Of a DNA stretch of 64,000 nt, positions 1 through 8,618 are shown in pieces; within the stretch, counting starts at the first letter, position 1, and every line of letters begins with the position of its first letter. The translations under genes were made by a program, and so were the position numbers. The DNA comes from Paraphaeosphaeria minitans (Eukaryota > Ascomycota > Dothideomycetes > Pleosporales > Didymosphaeriaceae). The stretch spans positions 2,914,001-2,978,000 of the forward strand of contig WJXW01000004.1 of assembly GCA_015832175.1 (NCBI GenBank). The letters are read 5' to 3'. Under the pieces are notes generated by a model that saw only the letters and a program-made list of their open reading frames with translations, ran no database searches and was not told the DNA's origin.

Positions 1-714
1 ATGGATGCGCACCCGCGGGCCGAGACTATCGTCGACGAGGTCGGCGCGCTGCGGACGCTGCTGAGCGATGTGAATGCGTGGCGGCGCAGGGTGTACTTTT
101 ATCTCGAGCAGATGCGGTGGAACATGGAGGGGCTGCGTGTGCCGAGCGCGGGGGCGATGGTGGGCAGGGTCATCGGCGAGGACGCGACGGTGAGCTGCGA
201 GGACGACGACGACGATGACGATGAGGCAAGAGATGGCAGTGGCAGTGGCAGTGGCAGTGGCAGTGATACACGCACCCAACGCAACCAGCGCTCATACACG
301 AGTCCCACCACCGCCCTCGCCCTCGCCCACGCCGACCTAACCCCCCTCCTAAACTCTCTCCGCCTCACGCAGCAGCGCATCCAGTCCCTCCTCCCCGTGG
401 TCATGGGCGCCTTCTCCCTGCTCGAAGCGCAGCACTCTGTCCTCAAAGCCGACCTCACCATCCGGCTATCCTCGATGGCCCTCGTCTTCGTGCCGCTCAG
501 CTTCACGGCGAGTCTGCTCAGCATGAGCGACGACTTCTTGCCGGGGAGGAGGCGGTTTTGGGTGTTTTGGGTGGTGAGCGTGCCCCTCATCGTCGGGCTG
601 TTTTGGTGGGCGTACTGGGTGCAGATGTGTGCGGTGAAGAGGATTGGGGTGAGGCAGGTGGTGAGGAGGTTTAGGGAGGGGAAGGAGGAGGTGGCTTCCA
701 GTACTATGCATTAG
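1..714 (+). CDS. CorA-like membrane protein, C-terminal part (5' end outside window)
   Basis: The reading frame is open from the first base, so the ATG at position 1 is probably an internal methionine of a longer gene. The 237 visible residues contain an acidic run (about 67-75), a Gly-Ser run encoded by a GGCAGT hexanucleotide repeat (233-265), a helical segment (residues 110-155), and then two transmembrane helices (about 158-175 and 185-208) joined by a loop reading SMSDDFLPG. This helix-helix-TM-loop-TM order is that of CorA-type divalent cation channels. The loop lacks the Gly-Met-Asn signature of true Mg2+ transporters; an MSxDFLPG-type loop is, as I recall, typical of the fungal CorA-like group with unknown cargo. 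The stop codon lies inside the first unit of a downstream minisatellite. Family assignment is fairly secure; transport function is inferred. Confidence 0.6.
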   Translation: MDAHPRAETIVDEVGALRTLLSDVNAWRRRVYFYLEQMRWNMEGLRVPSAGAMVGRVIGEDATVSCEDDDDDDDEARDGSGSGSGSGSDTRTQRNQRSYTSPTTALALAHADLTPLLNSLRLTQQRIQSLLPVVMGAFSLLEAQHSVLKADLTIRLSSMALVFVPLSFTASLLSMSDDFLPGRRRFWVFWVVSVPLIVGLFWWAYWVQMCAVKRIGVRQVVRRFREGKEEVASSTMH

Positions 715-1320
715 TGGTTAGTTCAAGGGAGGGAGAAGAGGAGTTAGCCCTAAGCACAGTGCATTAGGAGTTAGTTGTAAGGAAAGGAGAAGAGGAGTTA
801 ACCTCTAGTGCTGTGTATTAGGGGTTAGTTTAAGGGAGGGAGAAGAGGAGTTAGCCCTAAGCATAGTATATTAAGAGTTGGTTATAAAGGAAGGAGAAAA
901 GGAAACCTCTAGTACTATGTATTAGGGGTTAGTTTACACGAGGGAGAAGAGGAGTTAACCTCTAGTGCCGTGCATTAGGGGTTATTGCAAGGGAGGGAGA
1001 AGAGGAGTTGACCTCTAGTGCCGTGCATTAGGAGCTGGTTTCAAGGAAGGGAAAGTGCAGTGCATTACAAGTCAGTGTTGAGAGCGCAAGAAGAGAAGTA
1101 AACCTCACATGCCGTGCATTAGGAGCTGGTTTTAAGGAAGGGAAAGTGCAGTGCATTACAAGTCAGTGTTGAGAGTGCAAGAAGAGAAGTAAACCTCACA
1201 TGCCGTGCATTAGGAGTTAAGTTTCCAAGCAAAGAAAAAGAAGAGTCAACCCTACCGTAAGCACAGCGCACCAAGAGTAGGTTTTCAAGGGACGGAAAAG
1301 AGGAGTTGGCCCTCACATGC
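700..1320. repeat. Degenerate minisatellite (about 53-bp units, then two 91-bp units)
   Basis: Units containing variants of GCATTAGGRGTTAG and GGAGAAGAGGAGTTA recur about every 53 bp from position 709 (709, 761, 814, 868, 917, 970, 1024). They are followed by two almost identical 91-bp units at 1021-1111 and 1112-1202, and a partial third. The array begins inside the last codons of the CorA-like gene and supplies its stop codon. I see no coding capacity. Confidence 0.85.
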
Positions 1321-2040
1321 AGTCAGCACCAAGAGACCAGTTCAAGATGTATGTCCCTGTAAGGAAATCCCAGCGAATGGCTCTACTCCACCACCCACCA
1401 CCGTACCTAATGGACCTGAGCAGCCCGCGAAGCGCATCGCCACGACCAGACGCCCCCAGCTGTTGTACAAGCGAAAAACAATCAGACATGACGGACACAG
1501 CCGAAAACGGCGTCAAGATGGATGCTGCAACCGAAAACACTTTTCTTTTCTACTTGCACGTCGTGTCGTGACAAAGGGAATTGCTTTCAAAGATAGCTAG
1601 CAGCGAAACCGCGGCGTTGTTGGTGCGGGAAGGTGCCGCTGGGCGCATCGGCCACGTCCGAGAACGGCAACTCGCAGCTCGAAGAGGGAAAGGTTGCTGA
1701 TGCATGCAATCGTGTCGTACATGATAGGGGGGTGAGGGGGAGAGGGTTTAGGTAAGCGAGAAAGGAAGAGAATTGAAACTATTTCGGTGTGCGGGCATGT
1801 CGGCACGGGGGATTTTTTCGGCGGAGGGTGTCGTGTAGCAGCACCCGAATGGGCAGCGTGGTGAGTACATGTGCTTGCACGCGGGTGGGTACTTCCGCTG
1901 GGGAAAAGCCCGCCTGTATGCACGAGCGATGGGTGGGCATCGACGATGGGACACGAGAGACAAGAACGCCCCATGCACCCCACTCCTATCCAACGGCCTT
2001 GGCTGATCGGTGTGAAGCCCTCTCTCTGTCCGTAAGCGGA
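1321..2040. other. Intergenic stretch, no recognisable gene
   Basis: Only short overlapping open frames on both strands with no recognisable domain. It joins the minisatellite at 700-1320 to the 44-bp array at 2051. Confidence 0.5.
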
Positions 2041-2048
2041 CACTGGGA

Positions 2049-2270
2049 GAGCAGATGACTTGCTAAGGTGGGAGAGACGGATCGTATGGGGGGAGCAGAT
2101 GGCTTGCCAAGGTGCGAGAGACGGATCGCATTGGGGGAGCAGATTGACTTGCCAAGGTGCAAGAGACGGATCGTATTGGGGGAGCAGATGACTTGCCAGG
2201 GTGGAAGAGACGGATCGTATGGGGGGAGCAGATGACGTGCCAAGGTGGGAGAGACGGATCATGTTGGACT
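2049..2270. repeat. 44-bp tandem repeat, five copies
   Basis: The element GCAGATGRCTTGCCAAGGTG followed by GAGACGGATCGTATTGGGG repeats with starts at 2051, 2095, 2139, 2184 and 2228 (spacing 44-45 bp). It lies just beyond the stop codon of the minus-strand ACT-domain gene, so it may be transcribed as 3' UTR. Open frames through it (proline/serine-rich on the minus strand) are repeat artefacts. Confidence 0.9.
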
Positions 2271-2286
2271 CCCACGCAAGACTTGG

Positions 2287-3500
2287 CTAGTCTGGCGTGG
2301 AGGATCCGTTTTCCGCGCCTCGCAGAGCCCCCAATGCGCGCTTCAGCTCGTCTTCCGCTACCATGACGGTACCCGCGCGCGCCGTGCTCAGGTAGCTCAT
2401 CTCGACCGCGCTCTCCAACTGGCCGGCAGTGCCCCCGACGAGACGCCCGGCAACGCCGCAGATGATGCCAGTGCTCTCCATGGAAAGGTCGCGAAGGTCG
2501 AGCGTTATGGGTATGAGGAAATCGTCTTTGGACCCGAGTAAGATGTCTGGCGCAAAGTTTGGTAGGAGCGAGTGATCGAGTAGGAGCGACGCCGGCTCCG
2601 TGTCGGTGAGCGTCAAGGATAGAAACTTGGGATACGGCGGTGAGATGAGGCACTTTACGAGGCCTAGGTGCAGTGCGTCATCAGCAGCGCTGGCCATACT
2701 GCTGCGATTGCCTCCCCCGCTCATGTCGTTGGAGCCATCCCTGCGACCGGCACACTGTACCAGGCGTAAGCAAGAGTCCACGGTCGGGATGATGTTGCGA
2801 CGCTTGAGGGCAGCAAACGTTCGCGTCTGCAGTTCCGACACCGTCGCTGGCGGTGGGGTGCCCGGCGGCCGGACGTCGAAAGATTCGGGCGACGAGTGCT
2901 GGCGGCTGTGATGGCTCGGGTTCACATAGGAAGATGTTTGATCTTCAAATATGAACCCTCGTTCTTCTAGCGCATGTACCACTTGGTTCTTGTAGCGTAT
3001 AGGTACCAGTATGTAGTCGGAGAAATACGTCGTGATGAAGAAGATTGAACTGGGGTCTATCAGTCTTGATCTCGTTGATGAGTAGCACGGTGAACTTACA
3101 TGCTGGCCAAAGCAAGCGGACTGGTCAGTTCCAGCACTCGTTGGCCTGCATCGAGACCCTCGCCGTCGACTTGCATGACCACATAGTCTTCCGAGGTGAT
3201 GGATACCTGATCTCTCGACTTCGGATCGAGTAGATGGAGCGCCGGAACGAAGATGTCGTTCGCAAGCTTCCTTGAGCAGACTACCGAGCACTCAATTGGC
3301 GTCACGGAGATGTTGACGAACGGATGTTCGTACGGCCACGCAGGAGGAGGCTGCACGGCGCCATTGCCGTAATTGAAGGCTGAATGTTCTTGTCGGGACT
3401 CATTGGGAAGGAGGAGCTGAAGGATGCTTTGGAGGAAACTCGAGTAGAGAGGCAACGGGATGTGGATGAGAGCCAACTGGGTATCCTTGAAAGCGAGCAT
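2287..3500 (-). CDS. CASTOR-like ACT-domain protein
   Basis: Two exons, 3500-3100 and 3049-2287, with a 50-nt intron (GTAAGT...CCAG). The junction keeps frame and gives 387 aa. The protein opens with LALIHIPLPLYSSFLQ, then ISVTPIECSVVC (about residues 62-75) and VMQVDGEG. After the intron comes FFITTYFSDYILVPI, resembling the second half of an ACT_7 unit, then a Pro/Ser-rich linker. The C-terminal ACT-like unit contains GIICGVAGRLV, MSYLSTARAGTVMVAEDELKRAL. The order matches the tandem-ACT CASTOR/GATS family; in animals CASTOR1 senses arginine for mTORC1 through GATOR2. Whether the fungal relative binds an amino acid or acts in TORC1 signalling is inference. The start is the first ATG of the frame and gives the compact N-terminus expected. 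It is an isolated gene flanked by repeats. Confidence 0.7.
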
Positions 3501-4892
3501 GGTGTTAGTAAGTCTCTCCTAGGCAGACGACGGATGCAAAAAGAGCCTCACGGAACGCCGCGCGGGCGTGACCACGAGCAACCACTATCAAGCAGGTACA
3601 GGGCACGAAAACGTCCGATGCGTAATGCGTTGGACCACATGATCCGTGACGGAAGGGAACATACCAGGAATTGTATGTGCGCACTCAGCAGAGTCATGGA
3701 GGACTCCATTACGTGCAACACAGAAGATAACAATAGCGGGCCCGATGGCGACCAGTCTCGTGCTCGTGGGGAACCGTGCCTGCAGATGCCGTGCTGCAAC
3801 GCAACAGATCCGAGGCTGGCAGGGCTGACGAGGCTCGACCTGGTGGAACGCAGGAACAAGCAAGCGTGTCCGACTCGCTGACCCAAAGAAGCAATATGCC
3901 TCAATCCACAAGGTCGTGATAGGCAAGGAGGCAGTCGACCTCAAAAGGCGCGGGAATGGAGCACAGGTACAATCCTCAGCGGTTGATGTGCTCTATCAAG
4001 GTCAGCGCGGCTCCGGCTTTGGTGTTGTTTTCTCGTGGTTCACGGACCTTGTCCAACGGGCCAGCGGTAGGTACTCTTTTTGAAGTTCATTCCCAGCTAT
4101 TGGTCTCGGAAGGTTCTTCACCGGGGGGGGGGGGAAGGTGTAACGTGAGCACAGAAATGGGCGGGTGCCGTTACCGTTGCCTTTTAATGGAGCAGTGTAG
4201 TGGCAATCTAGGACGTGGAGCAGGTCCGCAGAGGGTTTTTTTGGCCGCAGGAGCCGCCGTAGAGACGTGGATTCGCACAGGCTGGCAGCGACAGAGTTCC
4301 GGGATAGGTTGCAGAGATGCAGACGCAGGTCGGGTTGCCGCAATTGGCCAGATGGCTAGGTAGGGGTTGTTCTTGCTCGCGTACGCAGCCGCAACGGACC
4401 CCTGATGTCGTCTCCCGTGCCGTGCGAGCGTGGGGTTGGCACTGTATTGTCGTGAAAACGGGCGGGCGAATGGCGGCAAGGTGAATACTTTCTGCGGGTG
4501 CAGCGGATACTGACGTCTATGGAGGCATGCAAAAGATGCAGTCCAAAGGCAGGGTGCGGGCAGCAGGATGGACGAAGAGCTGACGTACGTAGGGGCGCTT
4601 GGGGGGTTATCAACCCTTCATGGTGCTAACGTGGAGCTAGCAGTACATGGTGAAGATAGGGTCTGGCAACGGTTGACTCAGGGCCGCGATCGACATGGCC
4701 GAAAATTCTGCTCCGCCTCCACAGCGCACCGTTTTGCTGGAACGGTGTCATCTGATGCAGGCGGCGGCCGGCGAGGCGGCGAGGGCATGGCGAGAGGGGT
4801 CCTGCACGCTGGCTAGCGTTCACGATGCGGCCGAGGGTCTTTGTCCTGGATAAAGCGATGGATGCAGCTGCAGAAGCGCCGCCTGGGTACCT

Positions 4893-5062
4893 TGACGGTG
4901 ACTTGATTCCGTGAAGTACCTGAAGCCATCTGACGGTGACTTGATTCCGTGAAGTACCTGAAGCCATCTGACGGTGACTTGATTCCGTGAAGTACCTGAA
5001 GCCATCTGACGGTGACTTGATTCCGTGAAGTACCTGAAGCCATCTGACGGTGACTTGATTCC
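4893..5062. repeat. 38-bp minisatellite, 4.5 identical copies
   Basis: The unit starts TGACGGTGACTTGATTCCGT and ends GAAGTACCTGAAGCCATC. Full copies are at 4893-4930, 4931-4968, 4969-5006 and 5007-5044, with a partial copy at 5045-5062. The copies look identical, which implies recent expansion or homogenisation. Confidence 0.95.
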
Positions 5063-5672
5063 CGCGATGCGACCATGTGCCTAAAGGTCCAGCAGGCTCC
5101 AAGACGCCGTTCCTGTCCCCATTTACTGGCGTGCCCTTGTCCTCGACACTCCGGGACTTCATAGGGCTGATGCCGGCTCCGTATCTCGCTCCCATCTGAT
5201 CACAGCCCGCGCAGCTCGCAGCGTGTGGACAGGCGACTCTCCCGTCGCAGCTCCAACTCCCCCATGCGTGGTGAGGGTTGAGGGTAAAAGGTAGGTAGAT
5301 AGTCTACAGGGCCATGGATGGGTGCTTCAGAGTTCAAAGTTCAGGGCCTGTCGCTGCCCTCTCCGGCCCGCTCCACTGCGCAGCTAACCGCCTGTCCCCA
5401 CGGCCAACACCTAATTCCCGCACGCGGCGCAGGATTCGACGACGACAACGCTCGCATCAAAGGCCTTCCAACAAGACGACGACGACGACGACGAGAAATT
5501 GGCAGGGTAGGTAGGTAGTCGGAGGCGTCTGCCTGAGGTGGCTTACTTACTTACCTACCTACCCCGCAGAACACCGTCTCATCCGTGCCCGCCAGCACTC
5601 GTAAAGTGCGCCTACGCCCGTCGTCCTCCCCATATTGTCACGGCTGCCCGCGGCGCCGTGGCAAGCTTACCA

Positions 5673-5732
5673 TACCTACCTACCTACCTACCTACCTACC
5701 TACCTACCTACCTACCTACCTACCTACCTACC
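5673..5732. repeat. (TACC)15 microsatellite
   Basis: About 15 uninterrupted TACC units. Shorter runs of the same tetranucleotide occur at 5505-5520 (as GGTA), 5547-5565 and 5955-5972. Confidence 0.95.
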
Positions 5733-6494
5733 TCCGCCATCCTCGGTGCGGGTCTGATGATTCCGAGCATGCTCACGCTTCCATGACGAATGGCCGTGGC
5801 ATGCCGCTCTTCACGAACCCGAGCATGCCACAACCCCACGCACTATGGAGCTGGATGCAGAGCAATCAATCAATCAAGCTTGCACATGCACGCAGGACAT
5901 GGCAGCAAGGTGGAGTCGACTCCCCCATCGCCACCACCACCCCCCGAAACCCTTAGATACCTACCTACCTAGTAGACTATCGCCAGCTCATCAACGCGCC
6001 TCTTTGCGTATCCGCTTCGGAACAACTTCCGGATGGATTGAGCCTGCCGAGCATGAGGGCGAGCGAATTCGAACCAATCCGCAAGCCTGTCTTCAGACTT
6101 GCGGTCATCCAAGTCGTTGTCGCGATGATGCACTTCCGCACAGCAAAAACCCGACCGATCGAGTCCTTTGTTTCACGGCAGCTGCGGACAGCGCAGCACT
6201 GCTTCTCTTCCGTGCTTTCCTTCTGTCATGATAATCATCGAGCGGGACCTAGGAGTAGGTGCAACGCTCGCACTGCACTGCCATGGAATTGACGACGATG
6301 GCCATTGACGTCGCACGGCGTCTACGTGCTTTGGAGAAATGCAGCACAAGGCTCCATTGCTGGTGCGTAACAGCTGCAAACTTCTGAGGCAGCAACGCAG
6401 GATGCCGCTGCCAAAGCGTACCTTGGCCAAGTACCACTCATCTTCAGGGCAACAGGAAGACTGACGGTGCAGTGTTCCGCGTTCCCTCGTTCTT

Positions 6495-6564
6495 CACCGT
6501 CATCTGCAGCGCTTTCGCCACTATGCCATCACCGTCATCTGCAGCGCTTTCGCCACTATGCGTT
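6495..6564. repeat. Two-copy direct repeat, 35-bp period
   Basis: A 31-bp segment (CACCGTCATCTGCAGCGCTT then TCGCCACTATG) at 6495-6525 is repeated exactly at 6530-6560 after a 4-bp spacer. Confidence 0.9.
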
Positions 6565-7075
6565 CGAGTCCGCAGCAACCCCGCAACGAGAGTATTCTCC
6601 GCCTTCGTACAACTTTGAGCTCATGTTTCATTCCGCAAACGACAACACTCGCATTCCATCCCACACTGTTACAGGATGCTACAGAAAGACACCGTAGGCG
6701 TCCATCGGCGTATTTGGCCAGGGTGACCTACCATCCCCCTAGCGGCCAGGATCTGCAATCGGTCCAGCATCCTCACGTCGAGCAGTCTGGAATTGGCACC
6801 ACCTGCACGCAAAGTTCGAGGTTGCCGATGAACGTGCAAGCCATCAAGACCTTGTTAGACCGATGGACGGTGTAGATATGCATTCATTGCCACTTCAAAA
6901 CATGCCGCTGCGACATTCCATAGCTTATCAAACATGGCCTCGATGCCTCCTTTTGCAACTCCATAAAACGCCCGTCGTGGTATCCCTAAGAAATGCTCTC
7001 GGACCGCTCACGCGCCCCGTCTTGACCCACCGCATCCTAATACCTCTCGGCGATCTTCTTCTCTGCAGGAGTTGA

Positions 7076-7330
7076 TCAGCATTGGCTTCCTGCGCGCGCC
7101 GGGTCTCGATTGCATAGATAGGAAAAAGAAAAAAGAAACATACTGGCAGCGCCGCCGGCCTGGAACGGCAGCAGATTGTACCTCTTCTTGATGGTCACGC
7201 GGTGCCTCGAGTACGTGTCGTCGGGGGAGAAGCGCGCGGGGTGCGCCGAGTTGGCAATGCGGCCGTCGACGACCTTCTTCAGCGTGTAGACGCGCTTGCC
7301 CTGCGCGTCGAGCGTGTACATGAGATGCAT
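7076..7330 (-). CDS. nop10: H/ACA ribonucleoprotein subunit NOP10
   Basis: NOP10 is the small zinc-ribbon-like core protein of H/ACA snoRNPs, which guide rRNA pseudouridylation with Cbf5, Gar1 and Nhp2. Residues [15 protein letters not shown] and [11 protein letters not shown], then [11 protein letters not shown], are the family signature. Exon 1 is 7330-7144. A 54-nt intron (7143-7090, GTATGT...GCAG) leads to a tiny last exon, 7089-7076, giving 66 aa (family 58-64). The ATG follows CTAG directly at a likely 3' splice site (GCTAACTC branch just upstream), so a 5'-UTR intron ending at 7331 is likely. A CTC trinucleotide run (7387-7416) lies in that upstream region. Divergent from LCL2. Confidence 0.93.
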   Translation of the reverse strand: MHLMYTLDAQGKRVYTLKKVVDGRIANSAHPARFSPDDTYSRHRVTIKKRYNLLPFQAGGAASMFLFSFSYLCNRDPARAGSQC

Positions 7331-7817
7331 CCTAGCCGTGCGAGTTAGCTTTCCAACCTTCACCATCTTCCCTCTGGCCTTCTTCTCCTCCTCCTCCTCC
7401 TCCTCCTCCTCCTCCCGCGTGCTCTTCTCTTTCGGTTTTCCTTTCGACCATGGAGGGTGGGAGGGTCTAGCGCTTACTTTGGCGGATGTCGTTGGACGAG
7501 ACTTGAGTGTCAGATGTGTGGTGCGTGATGCGTTTGGTCGTTGTCGTCGTCGTCGTTGTAGAGGCAGAGCTCGACTTTTGCTCGAACCGCAAAAAATCCT
7601 AGCTCCGCTTTCCCGAACTCTTGGCGCCCGTCCGCCCATCCAAAGACACGACGGGGGGACCCACCTAGGTACCTACAGGGCTACGCCTCCCCCACGTGAC
7701 TGGCTAAGCTCCACGACAGCATCATCATCATCCTCTCAAAGTTCCACGTCGACGTTGTAATACCTAAGACCCGGCCAACACCCCGAGCGGACCCCTCCTC
7801 CATCCAGACCGCCCACC
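7331..7817. promoter_or_regulatory. Shared NOP10/LCL2 divergent promoter region
   Basis: This 487-bp spacer between two divergent starts contains CACCTAGGTACCTAC (7662-7676), an instance of the dispersed TACCTAGGTA-like motif, and an E-box CACGTG (7693-7698). The part next to NOP10 probably holds its 5'-UTR intron. Binding proteins are unknown. Confidence 0.45.
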
Positions 7818-8289
7818 ATGGAGCTCCGAGTTCTCGTCCTACTCCTCGCAACCCTCCTCGTCCAGACTGCCTCCGCGCAGTTCGGCTTCTTCGACCAGAT
7901 GTTCGGCGGCCAGCAGCAGCAGCAACAACAACAACAACACCAGCAGCAGCGGCAGCACCACCAAAACGTCCGCAGCGATGCGAGCTGGTACCAAGCGCAG
8001 TACGAGAACGGTACGTATCCCCCCACTCCCACCCCCCGCTCTTGAGTCCGAGTAAATCCGTACATCTTACCACCGTCGCTAACCCAACCCCCCAGCCCAC
8101 TGCGACAAGTACCTCTGCCCGGGCACGCTCTCGTGCGTGCACTTCCCGCACCACTGTCCCTGCGCGTGGGGCAGCGTCGAGGACAAGGTCGAGTTGGGGG
8201 AGGGGGTCGCGGTGTGCGCGAGCAAGGGGGGGTACCGGGAGGGAGAGACGCTGCGGAAGATTGAGCTCGCGCGGAAGGGGCTGCTTTGA
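7818..8289 (+). CDS. lcl2: Long chronological lifespan protein 2 (LCL2), secreted
   Basis: Exon 1 is 7818-8010 and exon 2 is 8096-8289, with an 85-nt intron (GTACGT...CCAG), giving 128 aa. A signal peptide of about 20 residues ([15 protein letters not shown]) precedes [11 protein letters not shown], the conserved start of mature LCL2. A polyglutamine/histidine tract from a CAG/CAA run (7910-7965) follows. The C-terminal half has six cysteines ([20 protein letters not shown]) and ends [10 protein letters not shown], as in other ascomycete LCL2 proteins. In yeast LCL2 has been linked to ER-associated degradation and lifespan; the molecular role is unclear. The polyQ length is likely to vary among strains. 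Confidence 0.92.
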
Positions 8290-8618
8290 GCGGGAGGATG
8301 GCTTGGTGGAAGAAAAAAAAAGGGCGTGATGCGGCGTTACTGGGGCTGCGTGGGAGGCGTGTGCTTGGGATACATGGGGGAGAGGGGAACGGGACCGGGA
8401 CCGGCGGATGGGTTATGGTGATGATGATTATCAGGGACCGGCGGATGGGTCATGACGATGGTACATTACACGGACGCGGCGCACATCACCCAGCGCAGTA
8501 GGGAGAATTCATGAGGTCGTTATAGAACGTCGGCCCGACCAGCTTATTTCCAAACAAAAAAACGGCCAGCACCCGACATCACCGCTGCAAGAAATATTGC
8601 AGAACCCATTCACGGCCT
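8290..8618. other. Convergent 3' intergenic region
   Basis: This is 329 bp between the convergent ends of LCL2 and the coiled-coil gene. A GACCGGCGGATGGGT segment occurs twice (about 8398 and 8438). Nothing else is seen. Confidence 0.5.

Larger units (their letters stand above)
3501..7075. other. Gene-free, repeat-rich intergenic region (3.6 kb)
   Basis: All open frames here are short and I recognise no domain. Contents: a 12-G run at 4123-4134, a 38-bp minisatellite (4893-5062), TACC microsatellites (5505-5565, 5673-5732, 5955-5972) and a two-copy 35-bp repeat (6495-6560). Small lineage-specific or non-coding transcripts cannot be excluded. Confidence 0.6.

Noticed and set aside
700..1020. 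Telomere-like TTAGGG/CCCTAA pieces
   Set aside because: TTAGGGG and CCCTAA occur only as parts of a 53-bp degenerate unit, not as a hexamer array, and normal genes continue on both sides.
1597..2653. Pro/Ser-rich minus-strand frames
   Set aside because: Translations of the 44-bp repeat; they overlap the real ACT-domain gene out of frame.
4893..5062. CRISPR-like array
   Set aside because: Copies are directly adjacent with no variable spacers, and the genome is fungal.
4626..5195. 189-codon minus-strand frame with repeated peptide
   Set aside because: It is a read-through of the 38-bp minisatellite; the same peptide appears in other frames.
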